Shown here piece after piece: positions 12,138 to 23,551 of a stretch of DNA of 64,000 nucleotides; the first letter of the stretch is position 1, and each line of letters starts with the position of its first letter. Source of the DNA: Microdochium bolleyi. Its lineage: Eukaryota > Ascomycota > Sordariomycetes > Xylariales > Microdochiaceae. A program made the position numbers and the translations under genes. The notes beneath the pieces are model-generated. The model searched no databases. It was not told the DNA's origin and saw nothing but the letters and a program-made list of their open reading frames with translations. The stretch is taken from contig KQ964254.1 in NCBI GenBank assembly GCA_001566295.1, forward strand, positions 868,001-932,000, given 5' to 3'.

Positions 12138-14775
12138 TCAATGCGCTACGCTTTCTGGCTGTTTGGTCGACCTCACTGCAGTCCCAAGCTGCTTGTCGAC
12201 ATTGTTGGCGTCTGTAACCGTCGGCGTCTCTGGTGTCAAGGTCAATATTGGTGTTGGAAGCGTCGCGATCGGCGACGGGCGATTGCTCTCGTCCGTCTTC
12301 GTCTCAGTCGTCTCCACCGCAAGAGTCGCCTTGGCTGCCGCGGCCGATGCGTCTTCGACATGCTCCTCGTGCGCGACCTCGGCCGCCTGCTCTGCCTCTT
12401 TGCCCTTCGGGCTTACCTGCTCGCTCGCTGGAGACTCGGGCTCGCCGTCTAGGTGCACTCCAACCATTTCGGCGAGGCTCTGGAAGTTGAACAACGACTC
12501 GGGAGAGTTGGCATTTTCGCCCTCTTCGCCGCTACGGCCGGCAAGACTTGTCCCGCTCGCATGGGGATCTTCAGCCGCGCCGGATCGAGGCATGTAGCTC
12601 CCTGGGGCGCTGTCCACGTCCGATGTATCGATTGAGCTAGCGTTGCTCATCTGGCGCAAATGTGATTTGCCACGGGTGGCTTGGAGTGTGGCAGGGGCGA
12701 TGCTGATTGGCGCGGTAGACGCTGCGGTGCTTGTTGTTGCCTCGACATCACCGCCGCGATCCACACCCTTGCCCTTGTCTCCTGGGTTCGTGTCCATGGG
12801 TGCCGACGTCGGCGCCTTCAGGCTTGTCGAGCTGGATTCGAACCGAAGGTTGCTTGCGCCACTATTGCCACGCTTGCGGCCGAAAGGCAGGTTCAGAGAA
12901 CTGGAGCTCGCGCTGCCACTGGCGCTGGGCCCACCGTAGACAGTGTTCCTCTTCGCAGCTTTGCGCTCCTCCTTCTCCCGTTTCTTGGCCTCTTTCTTCG
13001 CATCCTTTTCTGCCTTTTTTCTCCTGTCCTCCTCGTCCGCAAGACTAAGGCGAATCGCCTCGGCCATCATCAAGCTTTCGAGGTGGGACGCGTCGAATCG
13101 CTCACGACCACCCCTGCCAGAGGATCCGCGAGGACCAGGCTCCGGCCCGCCGGGGGTGTCTACTCCGCTGTCTGTATTCTGACCCTGCGCGTGGCCGCTG
13201 GTCGGGCTGTCGGGTGCGAGAAGGTCTCTAGTGTTCCGGCGGCTGAAGCGACTTGAACGTCCGAATAACGTGCGGGGCTGCTGCTCTGGCTGGAAGAACG
13301 CTGCGTGGTGCAGAGCGTCGGCCGCGGCAGCCCGACGCCGTTGCTGAGCTCGCGCCGCTGCAAGCTTGGTTGTCCACTCGGGCCGGATCCGATCCGTCGT
13401 AATCACGTTAGGAGCAACTGCTGACAAGCTCTGGCCACGCTTGCGGGAGACCGGGTTCGAAGATGTTGGGGGCGGACCCGAGTTGAGCGAGCTGGTGGAG
13501 GACATGGCGTTGGACAGGGATCCGACAGCGGCACCGCCCATGGCGTACACAACGCCGCGGCGGAACGGAGGGGCATCGTATGTGACGCCAAATTCCAATT
13601 GGGTGCAGTAGGGGCATTTTGCTGGCTCCATGATGAGCTCGCCTGTCTTGGCCTCGTCTGCGTCGGTGTTTGTCGAAGGAGCCTGGCTGCTGCCACCTCC
13701 GTTTGCGTTGCCTTCATCGTCCCCGTGCTGTTCCGGGTAGTGCGGATCCGGCCGCTTGATTTGCACGAAGCATTCACTGCAAATGAGCTGATCACAACAC
13801 CTGGTCCGGTTGAGATACTGTGGGTAGTACATCAGGCATAGTGGACACTCTATCCCTTGCTTGTATAGAAATACTTCCAAGGGTTGGCCATTGACGAAAG
13901 GGTCGCTTGGCGCGTTGACCTCGCGAGGGACCGCAAGCTCGGTGTTGGAGCTGTTGCGTGTCAAGCTGAGCACGGCACCGAGAGCCTTCTTGGGTTTGAA
14001 GGACGAGGATGGCCGGAATGAGGAGGATGTTACGGTAGGCGATGGTAGCGCGGATCCGGAGGGTGAGCCGGTCTTGTCTGACGAAGCTGACATGGTCCGC
14101 GGGCCCATGGGGACTGTAAGGCTGTTGAGATTTGAAGTTGAGACGCTCGGGGATGCAAAGGGTTGCGGGCGTAGGTTGTCTGGGATCTCGTCGGCGGGAG
14201 GTATGTCCAGGCCACGGGCGGCGGCGATGATCTGGTGCTCGACCCAGCTCTCTCTGAAGTCGTCGAGGCCTCGCCAGAAGGGAGCTAACCTCCGTTCGAT
14301 CTGCGGAGGCGCATAGGTTAGTGTGGATTATGGGCGTCTACGTCAGCATATGGCACGCCGCCGGAATGCAACATACCTGCAGATGCCGCACAGTCGTCTT
14401 GCTAAAGTCCTCGGAGGCCGTGTAGATGCCGGTGGTGACGAGATAGCCTCCGTCGACATGCTCCTCCTGCATGCTGCGCTCGCGCTCCTTGAGGCGGTTG
14501 ACGCGCTCACGCTCGAGCCTACGGGCCTCGCGCTCCTGCTTTGTCTCTCTGCGCTCGAAGGGGGCATCTGCGCCTTCGGGCTGGGCGCTCCGGGAGCGTT
14601 GCTGGGAGGCGGCGCTGAAGCCGAGGGCGGCGAGGTCCGGGCGGGAGCTCTGGCGGCGGGAGGAGCGATCGTGGCGATCGGCATGGCGGGCGGAAGAGGG
14701 GGCGCTGTCGATGGGAGAGGCGGCCTGGCCGTGGCGGGCGCTGGCGCGGGCTTCCTTTGCCTGGGCGTTGCCCAT
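12138..14775 (-). CDS. sip5: Sip5-like zinc-finger protein
   Basis: Predicted exons are 14775-14377 and 14300-12138 (853 aa), with one 76-nt intron (GTATGT donor, CCGCAG acceptor, phase 0). The start MGNAQAKE is a good N-myristoylation site, as in other fungal Sip5 proteins. A Glu/Arg-rich helix (ETKQEREARRLERERV) follows. Around residues 285-355 a split Cys4/Cys-rich finger is visible: CPLCLMYY, RCCDQLICSECF and, after a low-complexity insert, CPYC. The rest is Ser/Pro/Ala-rich disordered sequence with an acidic/basic Lys-Glu segment. In yeast Sip5 interacts with the Snf1 kinase and the Reg1/Glc7 phosphatase in glucose signalling. That role is inferred by family here. Length and layout match filamentous-fungal orthologues. 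Confidence 0.85.
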
Positions 14776-15529
14776 GATGGGGTACGGTCGGGCTCTTCAG
14801 CGAGAGAGTCGCTGGCGCCCGCGGAGGGGGTGGGACACAGCGGAAGGGTCGTGGGGGAGCTCTGGAAGCAGGTGGTGATGGCGTGGCGATGGCAGGGCTG
14901 GTGTTCTGGTCGCTGTCTTGGCTGGGCTGGCGGGCTGGGCGGGAGAGGGAATGGAGGCGGCAGGGACGGAGGTCTGGGTCTGGTATGATGACCGCAGCGG
15001 GCAGGCACGATGGGATGGGGATGGGCCGGGGATAGGGCAGGGGTCGGAGAGGGCCAGGTGAGGTCTGGCTAGCCCCAGGCGATAACCCGCCGCTGCCCAT
15101 TGGGCACGCCGCGAGCAGCCCACCCCGCCCCACACCCCGGCAGCAGCGGCCACTGACTGGCCCAGGCCGCCGGCGAGGCTTGGGCGGGCCAAACCCGACT
15201 CATGGGCACTCGTGGGCAGTCACGAACCACTGTCGAAGCAATCGAGGGCTGGGTGCAACTGCAGTCGATAAGCGTGCCTTAAGGTACAAAGCGACGCATC
15301 CATGGAATCCCTACCCTTACCTTGGGGTAGTCTACACAACACAACACAACACACACCCAACCTACAGAACTCAACTGCATCGCTCGGGCACGATCACGTC
15401 GTCTCTATCCACAGATGCACGCCCACAGCCGCCAGGCACGCTGCATGCCCAGCCCGTGCCTGGCGCCTGGCGCGTCAGCTTCCCCGCCCCGGCATGGGCA
15501 TCCGCGACCGGCATCGCCGTCGGCCATTT
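14776..15529. other. upstream region of sip5
   Basis: GC-rich, strand-biased sequence (purine-rich on the plus strand) upstream of sip5, followed near 15330-15360 by a short CAACA/CACA simple repeat. No gene is seen. The 3' end of the ketosamine kinase gene abuts it. Confidence 0.5.
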
Positions 15530-17042
15530 CTACCCCGTCTGCCCGAATGCGGGTCTGACGCTGAGGCCATCGCCATACTTGGCCAGCAGCTCTCGCATCT
15601 CGCTTTTGCACCTGCCAAGGCCGTCTTCCGCTCAGCATGAGATCAGATGGGCATTTCATCCCTCTGTGTTCGCGACATGGGATCCACTCACTTTAGCATC
15701 ATGCTGGCTGGCTGAGGATAGGCCATCGTGCTCGCGAGATCCGATCGTCTGTGGCCGAGGTCAGCCGAACGCGTCTCCCTGCAGAGTGCCCTTGCACGAC
15801 TTGGAGCATGCCGACTCCCGGCAGCGACGAAAACAAAATTACTCACAATCTGTACATCCGATGCCGATCCCAAAAGTCCTCCTTGGGCTCCGACGCACCA
15901 ATCTCGGTCCTGTACATCTCGACAAAGTCCCTGCCGAGGACATACTTGTCGCCGCCCCCCATGCACTGGAGATCGACTACGGACACGAACTCAACTCTCA
16001 GTAAACTCAAACTCCAAGCTGGAGCTCAATAACCAAGAACGGGGGCCGAGGAAACTCACTCTCGCCATGCCCATAGAAGCAGACCCCATCGAACAGCACC
16101 CCTTCTCCCCTCTGAGCGTCAACCTGGACATTGCCGTCCCACAGGTCCCCATGGCACAGCACCGGTCGGACGCTCCTCCCTCCCGTCTGCAGCGGGCGCA
16201 GCAGCCGCGCGATGACCTTATCCCGGAATTCATGCGCCAGTCTCTGGAGCTCTGCGTCTGCGCCGTGGGCCGCCTGCACGAGCTTCACGTCCGAGTCCCA
16301 CTGCCGACCGTAGTAGTGCTCCCAGGAGCCTGTCCAGTCGTTGAGCATGGGGAGAGGTCCGAAGAAAGTGTTGACGTGGAAGCCGAATTTTCCCGTGGGG
16401 GATACAGAGGTCATGTGCAGGGTCTTCAAGATGCCGAGAAGCGATGACGGAGGAGGGCAGCGGGGTAGCAGGTTGAGGAAGGGGACGAGGAGGAATGACC
16501 GGGACAGGTCAGATGCGAGGAGACCCCATGCGGTCGGGACGACCGTGTTGTTGGTAATATACTGCTTGAGTGCGGCCTGGGACTCGCGCTCGGCATGGGA
16601 CATGGCGACAAACTCTGGGCGCTCGGTGATCTTTGAACGCAGGCTTCAGTCAGTTCATTGCATGGCCACACTGGCGTTTTAACACGACTTAACAGACGAC
16701 ACATGCCTTCAGGAAGAAGTGCCGCTCACCCTGGTCGCTACTGTTGTCCTGTCGAGACAGTGATAATCGAACAGACACCTTTAGCCCAATTGACCACTAG
16801 GACACAACGTTAGCTCTGGACCTAGACAGCTTCCGAGCGCAATCTCGCCAGAAAGCAGTGACATACTCGCGTCTGGCCATGGGGAACCACTGAAAACACT
16901 TCACAGTCAGGAGGGAGCGCTACGTGTGGTCAGTGACACGTCTTTTGACCCTGAAGCGCGGGCCATGGCGATCGTCGCTGTGTGCAGCCAAGCCTTCGCG
17001 CTCACCCTGGATAATGGCCTCGTCCAGATTGGTGTGCTCCAT
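15530..17042 (-). CDS. ketosamine-3-kinase (fructosamine kinase family)
   Basis: Exons read on the minus strand: 16889-16867, 16740-16707, 16630-16060, 15976-15847, 15748-15692 and 15611-15530, with phase kept throughout. The likely first exon starts at the ATG at 17042 (MEHTNLDEAII); its junction to 16889 is uncertain. Family hallmarks are a short strand ending HFFLK, SPTGKFGFHVNTFFGPLP, WEHYYGRQW, the kinase catalytic loop HGDLWDGN (Brenner HxDxxxxN), VLFDGVCFYGH, and a C-terminal DFWDRHRMYRL segment. These enzymes phosphorylate C3 of ribulosamines or fructosamines on glycated proteins, which then break down and release the free amine. The intron after HFFLK starts GC (GCATGT) instead of GT. 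The last intron is needed to reach the family-like ending KYGDGLS. A cytosolic repair role is inferred from the family. Confidence 0.8.
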
Positions 17043-17440
17043 TGAAGGAAGCTCGATGGGAAGATCTGTCTTGATCCAAGGCTGGCCACGCTGCATGTAG
17101 CCTGTGCGTTGTGCTCGATCTGCTTCTACAAAGCGTTGTAATGGTTCCGAGCCACGCGGGAAAGGAAGCCGTAGAAGATTGGTGAGGGAGTAGTTCCACT
17201 TTCCGATACCCGAGACGTATGAACAACTGTCGGTCATGTCCACCAGCCAACACAAGCCGGCAGCGGAAAAGTGTTGGCGGTGTCCAAGCAATCAATGTGC
17301 TGTATTTTGAGAGAAACATGGCAAACAAATAGCAAGGCCCCTGTCCTATCATCAGTTCAGGGACCATCGATTGGGTTTGTCATACGCATGATCCTGACCA
17401 CAAACATCATGATATCGAGGATTTGTGTTATCTCAACCCA
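17043..17440. other. intergenic, no gene seen
   Basis: Spacer between the start of the ketosamine kinase and the stop of the transporter gene, both on the minus strand. Open frames here are short extensions of the kinase first exon in other phases. Confidence 0.4.
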
Positions 17441-18865
17441 TCACTTCCTTCTGCCCAGTCCTGGCCAACGCTTGTTACACCTTCTTCTTAACGACCCACT
17501 TCCGCCCAGACACGCCCAGCGGCTGAACGCCAGCGCGACCACGCTGAGCGCCAGCACGGCGCACAGGAAGACCACCATGGCTGACGGCCCGACCGCCTCG
17601 ACGAGCTGGCTCCCGATGGGGATGCACACGAGCACGGCGAGGCTGGCCACAAAGTAGACGCTGCCGTAGTACGTCCCGAACTCGTCGGCCTCGCACAGCT
17701 GCCCGATGCACGCCGGCACAAGGGCCATCCAGGAGCCCGTGCCGAAGCCGAAGAGCGCGGCGAACGCGTACAGCGCGGGCAGCGACGTCCCGCCCAGGGG
17801 AAGCCAGAGCACGAGCATCCACAGGAGTGTGAACACCATCATGACCAGTAAGGTGTTGAACCGCCCGAATTTGTCCGAATAGTACCCGGGCCCCAGGCGG
17901 CCGAGGCAGGAGACCCCGTTGAGCACGGCGATCAGGTAGAACCCCGTGTTGGGCGGGTACCCGGGCTGCATGGTCGCGTACGTCGGCAGCAGGCCCAGCG
18001 CGGTGAAGAGCACGACCTCGAGCCCGAAGACGGTGATGATGAACAGGCCCACGCGCAGGTCGCCGTATATGGCCAGCGAGAAGATCGGGCCCCCGGCCTT
18101 ACCTTGCGATGGCTGGAGCCGCGGACGGATCAGGATGTTGCCCAGCGCGAGGCAGACCGCCATGACGGCGCCCACGATGCGGACCGTCCAGACGTACCCG
18201 TACCGCGCCAGCGTCGTCTCCATCATGATCGGGATCAGCAGCCCGCCAAAGGACGACCCGATCATGGCGATCCCCTGCGCCAGCCCGCGCCGTTCCTTGA
18301 ACCAGTGCGCGACGACGGCGAGCGCGGTCGTCGTGAGCGTCGCGCCCGTGATACCCCCCAGCACGCCGCAGCAGAGGAGCACCTGCCAGTACTCGGTGCA
18401 TTCGGCGAGGAGGAACAGCATCGCGGTGTACCCCGCGCTGCCCGCGAGCAGGATCCAGCGCGGGCCGTAGCGGTCGAACAGCGGGCCGACGCAGATGCCC
18501 AGGGCGAGCGCGAGGTAGCAGAAGACCGAAGGGATCCAGCCGATGTCGCGCGCCGAGTAGTAGGAGGAGAAGAACTGGTGCCGCGTCCAGTAGTCCTGGA
18601 ACGTGCCGATGGAGACCATGAACCCGAAGGACGGGAAGAGCGTGAAAAAGGACCCGACCACGACGAGCCAGGCGCGGAGGCCGCCCTCAGGGAATGTCAT
18701 GGTGCCATCGTTGATGTCGAGGAGGAGGGGTGCCTGGGTCAGGACTGCTGGCGGCTGCTGCGCGGTGGTGTCTGGTGGCCCTTGGGCTTCCTTGTCGTTG
18801 AGCCTGGATGCTGGCATACTGCGATGCTGGTGTTTGGAATTTCCGGATATGTCATCAGTGTGCAT
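17441..18865 (-). CDS. MFS monocarboxylate-type transporter
   Basis: Single-exon gene, 474 aa from the ATG at 18865 (MHTDDISGNSK); an upstream in-frame extension has only a TTG start. A Pro/Gln-rich cytosolic N-terminus leads to the MCT (SLC16-like) signature FPEGGLRAWLVVVGSF at the first membrane helix. About twelve helices follow, with the loop-2 motif GPLFDRYGPRWIL and the matching second-half motif GYYSDKFGRFNTL. Fungal members are plasma-membrane or vacuolar transporters of monocarboxylates, riboflavin, or secondary metabolites such as aspyridones; the substrate cannot be told. At the extreme C-terminus the frame runs into a Ser/Arg-rich tail. The +1 frame there encodes GRKWVVKKKV followed by a stop, a more family-like ending, so a one-base indel near 17500 is suspected. 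Confidence 0.85.
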   Translation of the reverse strand: MHTDDISGNSKHQHRSMPASRLNDKEAQGPPDTTAQQPPAVLTQAPLLLDINDGTMTFPEGGLRAWLVVVGSFFTLFPSFGFMVSIGTFQDYWTRHQFFSSYYSARDIGWIPSVFCYLALALGICVGPLFDRYGPRWILLAGSAGYTAMLFLLAECTEYWQVLLCCGVLGGITGATLTTTALAVVAHWFKERRGLAQGIAMIGSSFGGLLIPIMMETTLARYGYVWTVRIVGAVMAVCLALGNILIRPRLQPSQGKAGGPIFSLAIYGDLRVGLFIITVFGLEVVLFTALGLLPTYATMQPGYPPNTGFYLIAVLNGVSCLGRLGPGYYSDKFGRFNTLLVMMVFTLLWMLVLWLPLGGTSLPALYAFAALFGFGTGSWMALVPACIGQLCEADEFGTYYGSVYFVASLAVLVCIPIGSQLVEAVGPSAMVVFLCAVLALSVVALAFSRWACLGGSGSLRRRCNKRWPGLGRRK

Positions 18866-20549
18866 TGCACCCTTTGTCGTGAGCGGACCAACCGTGTCTC
18901 GCTGATCTTTCTGCCGGTGAGAGACGGGAGTGTATGAATTATGAAGACGGTGCAACAGACGAAACGGGAGGAAGCTCTTATGTACAATCAAGCAATATCA
19001 TCGTGGCAGGCAGCCCGGCGGAGACAGAAAGAAATGCTTGACGGCGACTAGATTCGGCAAAGGCTTGACGTAAATATGTTCCGATGCCGGCCGGCCGGTT
19101 GGCCAACACAACGTGACTCAGCTTAACCACGCCGGGGGGTGGGGCCGCGGAAAGATCACCACATTCCCTGCTCATACGGCCCCTCCATGCGATGCACTCG
19201 TCTGCAGTGTGATATGCCAGGGAGTCCTCCTGCTCTTGGCGCTCTGGCGCGTGAGGTTGCAAAGTCAGAATGGGCCGCTTGAATATGTCTTCGTTGCATC
19301 CGTACATTGGCTTGTTATTTTCCGTTGAAGCTTGGGAGAGTGGATTCTTGAGATTCCCACCGTGGATAATCCTTCAAACAGCACTCAAGCTGTAACGCCA
19401 TAGACTGGTGTGAGAGCTGACTTAGCGCCTTAGAAGTACCTCCAAGTTATTGCGATCGATCTGGGTGAACGTTTCAGTCGCGTTGTGTCAAATTTGTCAC
19501 TTCCTGAAGACGTTTCTTCTCCTGTTTGCTTTGTGTCATTGGACCGTTCGGGGTAGGACCTAGGTTCAGAAATCGTGACAAGGAATGTCGATGGCTAAAC
19601 TTTTGTGCCGGGGATGGCTGTCAGAGATGGGCCGCTTTGGGAATAATAGAGCATGGGGGAGAGCTGGAACACAGAGTATGAAGCTGTCCCGAGACCATGA
19701 ACCTCAAGTGAACGATTCCTCCAATCGGCTCTTCCTGTGAGACGACTGGTAATGCAGTGCGGTGAGACACCTTGGGGCTACAGTACGGCCTTATAGCTCT
19801 TTCGGGACACGCCTTGGGTTGATGCAGTCAAGGTCAATACCATGAGTGCCCTTGATCGTTTGAGGTTCTCTGCGGGCAGTGGATGTGTGTCGAGTGGTGT
19901 GGACAATGTGGAATCCCACGAGAGGCATAATGCTGTTGACGACTGGATTTCGGGGGACTTGACGGCTAGAGGCTCGGGGCAGCCAACCTGACGAAGGATA
20001 TTCTCAATACATCTCGGTATGAGGGCCGCGTCTGGCTAGGCGGGAGCGCTGCTTCACGAGCTCTGGTCTGCGGAGCCACGGGAGGCACTGGAGTGTGGCA
20101 TCCACAACAAACGAGCCACAATCAAACAGGACGCATGAAGTCGTCGTGAGGCCAAGATCAGGGGGTGGCAGTCTGAAATTTATAAAAAGAGACGACAGCC
20201 ACTTTTCTTCGCTACAAGAAGGTGATCAGCCTCGCTATGATTGTATATTGCCCGGGAACTGTCTCGTTACCACGTCAGCAAGTCGGGGACCTGAGGGCGA
20301 GCCAGCACGGCAGAGGCTCCGAACCGGCCTCGTCATTGCTGAAACGATTTCCCGGGCAACCTCGCTCGCAAGCACCCCTCCTATGCACATCGCTTGCTTT
20401 CTGCCTGTTGCCTTGCAGACTCTTCGCAGATGCACTCACAGTCGTCGTCTCATCACCAGTGCTCTTCGCTCTCGTCTCCGACAGCAACACCAATCCTGCT
20501 GCATCCTCTGCTTTCCCATCCCCAGCTTCTATCTTAGCGACACGCAGAC
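18866..20549. other. divergent promoter region (transporter / BTB gene)
   Basis: Separates the leftward MFS gene from the rightward BTB gene. No coding signal is seen on either strand. A clear TATAAAAA box at 20181 and a CT-rich leader belong to the BTB gene. Confidence 0.55.
20181..20188 (+). promoter_or_regulatory. TATA box of BTB gene
   Basis: TATAAAAA followed by a pyrimidine-rich leader of about 330 nt before the ATG at 20550. Confidence 0.55.
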
Positions 20550-22227
20550 ATGGTAGGACCACAGCAAATGGCAACCATGGCTCTCAGCTATGTCGGTATT
20601 CCTGTGGCTCAGAATGGTAACGCATTCCAGGCTCCCCAAGTCCGACCTCGGCTCGGCATCTCCTTCACGGCCGTGATGGAGGGCGTTATGGGCGACATCT
20701 TAATCAAGTAAGAGAATGCCATGCAGTAGACCGACTCGGAAATGCTGCTGTGAGTTCATGCTGACATGATTTCTCCCTCTCCGCTCATCCAGCGATAACT
20801 ACTCGAACGCCAAGATCTCATACAACGAGCAATTTGCGCTCGCAGGAGCCTATCCCGACCTGAGAGTCTACAACAACGGTCGGAGCGTCGAGACTGGAGT
20901 GCTGAGGTCCGTACATAGTCGCTGGCGGTGTCTGTCTTTCTTGTGCTCTCTAACATTCTAACGCGTATCTGCAAGCAGCCGCCCCAACGAGCGACCGGTG
21001 CTGTACAGCGACAACCCCGATGTCATCCTGCGTGTCGGCCAGAGTCCTCACCGGGCCTTTCACGTAAACTCACAGACCCTCCTTGCCTCCACCCCGTCGA
21101 GGTACTTCGAGAACCTCCTCACTGGCCCCTATGTCGAGAGAAAACCCGATCACGGCCAGTGGACTGTGTCGCTGCCGGATCTGAACCCTGATGCGATGGA
21201 GTTCCTCCTGTCAGTCGTTCACGGTGACATGAATGTCTTCGCGCGCCCGCCCACCCGCGAGCTCGTCGAGCTCGTCCTCGACGCAGGGCACTATCTCGAC
21301 ATGGCCAACACTCTCGGTGATATCAAGTTCAAGTGGCGCCTGCGCACCTGCATGCGGCCCCTCGACGACCTCATGGCCTTTGAAGCGCTCGCCGTGCTAG
21401 GTGCCCCCTTGAACTGCATCCGCGCTCGGTTCGCGGAGCTCGCGGAACTCGTAAACCACGCCAGCACAACCCTCGCTCCCAGAGCGCAGCCACCCAACGG
21501 AGCCGTCATCGGCGTCGGCGAATCCCTCCCCGCCGACGACGGGCGTCTGCACATGCAGGACGGCCGCATGCTCATCGACAACCCAGACCACGATCCGCAC
21601 GGCCTCTTCGACCTGCTCAAGTCGACCTGTGTCGGCCTCCACCGCCGCAAGCACGCCGCCATCAAGGCCATATGCAACGCGAGCCGCGCCCAGTACGCCA
21701 CGTTCATCGACATCCCCGCCAACGACCGGCGCAACCGCAACGACGCGTGCGTCGCCGGCACAAAGGGCACCGCGCGCAAGCTGTACCGCACGCTGTGCCA
21801 CCGCACGCAGCTCGGCGGGTTCTACGAGGAGCTCAAGCGCTGGGGCATCGCGGATGCTGCCGCCTTCTTTGATCACAACACCTACCAGGCGGGCACTGTC
21901 GACCAGTGCGCGGCCGCGCTGCTGCGCTTCCACCCGGATGGGCTAGGGATGGTGATGCCGTTCCACGAGGGCTGCGACAGGGCGCCGCTCGTCCACGAGG
22001 AGATCCTTGCGGCGCAGGACAGCTGGCACGAGGCCGTGGCTGAGGCCATCGCGCCCCAGTTACCTGACAGTCTGCTGGAGGACAGGAGGCCCTGGGCGGA
22101 GTTCTGGACGGATCACGCGTGGACTGGAGAGGATGTTGCGGTGGAGAATCCTGTCAATGATGGACAGGATGTTGAAATGGGAGATGCTGCAGGCGCAGAC
22201 AACGTCGACCCGACGGGCTCGGCCTGA
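20550..22227 (+). CDS. BTB/POZ domain protein
   Basis: Predicted exons are 20550-20707, 20793-20906 and 20979-22227 (506 aa), with phase kept across two short introns. Residues about 95-200 form a BTB/POZ fold: YSDNPDVILRVGQS, FHVNSQTLLASTPSRYFENL, a LPDLNPDAMEFLLSVVHGD helix pair, then a BACK-like helical extension (LVELVLDAGHYLDMANTLGD). The C-terminal 300 residues resemble those of other fungal BTB proteins of unknown role and end in an acidic tail. BTB domains dimerise or bind Cullin-3. Which partner applies here is unknown. No signal peptide or membrane segment is seen. Confidence 0.82.
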
Positions 22228-23551
22228 GCCGAAAGAAGTCATACCACGTTTCTCGCAAAAAGGCAGAAAGCAGGATTGGAGTCTTCAATATACCCTTGAT
22301 TCGTACTTTGCGGGCACCGACAGTCAACGCCTTGGAGACCACAAGGGAGACAAAACGAGACAGACAGAGAGTATGTGAACAGTCAAAGCAGAGCAGAACG
22401 AATGCAAACAGTAAACCCGTGATCTGTGCGCACAGGGCTCCTTCTCTGCAACACTCCACGTCGGCGGGACAGACACAGCCAGACAATGCTCTGTGCGGCG
22501 GCACCGGGCGATCTCCTCACCCTCTCCATGGATATCTATCGGCACGGCAGCATAGATGCGACTGTTTGCCTGTGACTCTGTGTGTCACCAGCATTTTCCT
22601 CAATGTTCCCCTCCTAGACCGAGCAGTTTCCATCTGCCTCTAGCTGAGGCTCTTGGCTAGATCTCGGCCCTGGCTACGGTACCTAAATTCCGTGGCCTGA
22701 GACTATTGCCTCGGAGAGTCCGAAGTCTAGACCCCCTCGCGTGCCAGCTGACCCCGACCTGCCAACTATGCGTAGCCAGCCACGTTGCCCTGAGCGGTCT
22801 CGCGTGCGATATGAGTCCGAACAAATGTACCATGCGCTGCACCCTTGGTGTGATCACCTACCTGCAGCGGTGAGCGGGGTGACATGTGGCCGCCACAGAC
22901 ACCCGCGTGGTTCGCATGCTCGCACCCGAGGTATGTCTCAGAATGGTGTCTTTCCCGTGGATGGAAATCGTCTAGGTCTCGTGGCTTCAGCGTTGGCTGC
23001 TCCAAGCCTAGCATGCTGCGTCACGGCCCCTGAGTGCGGCTCCGCCAAGCTCAGCTCCCGCGCGCCACGACGGACGGCACGATCCGTTGCGGACACTGCC
23101 TTGGCACGAGGTGCCAGCCACGGTCTTAGGCTTCGGTTTTTCATGGTTCTTCAGGGGTTTTCAGCTCGCTGCGAGCTCGACTGGGGATAGCTCGCGCTGA
23201 TCTCTACCGCTGTCACACAAACTATTGTGTGCACCATTGGCGTGTGCGTCCGTGCCATGGCCACGGTCTCGACTCTTCTGCGGTCTCTCTGCAGAAACTC
23301 ACGATAGTGGCGTAGCTGAACAGGTGCAGCAACATCCAAGTCTTCCGAGAAAGAAGCCGGATGACATCTAGACTGTTCAAATGCCCTGAGTCGTGCCATC
23401 AAAGGGTCCGGTCGTCTTCCCCAAGTGTATAAAACTCGCGATACTCCCCAATAGACTTGGGCCAAAGAACCAGATGAGCACAGTAACATAATCCCCAATT
23501 CCCCTCCCAGTTACAGACACCGTCTTCCAAAACAGTTCCCCCTTGCTCATC
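22228..23551. other. intergenic, promoter of next gene at right end
   Basis: No convincing coding sequence. The stretch includes the BTB gene's 3' region and, at 23428, a TATA box for the next gene. A six-codon upstream frame begins at the ATG near 23474. Confidence 0.5.
23428..23434 (+). promoter_or_regulatory. TATA box of the 23552 gene
   Basis: TATAAAA 124 nt before the predicted ATG. Confidence 0.5.
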
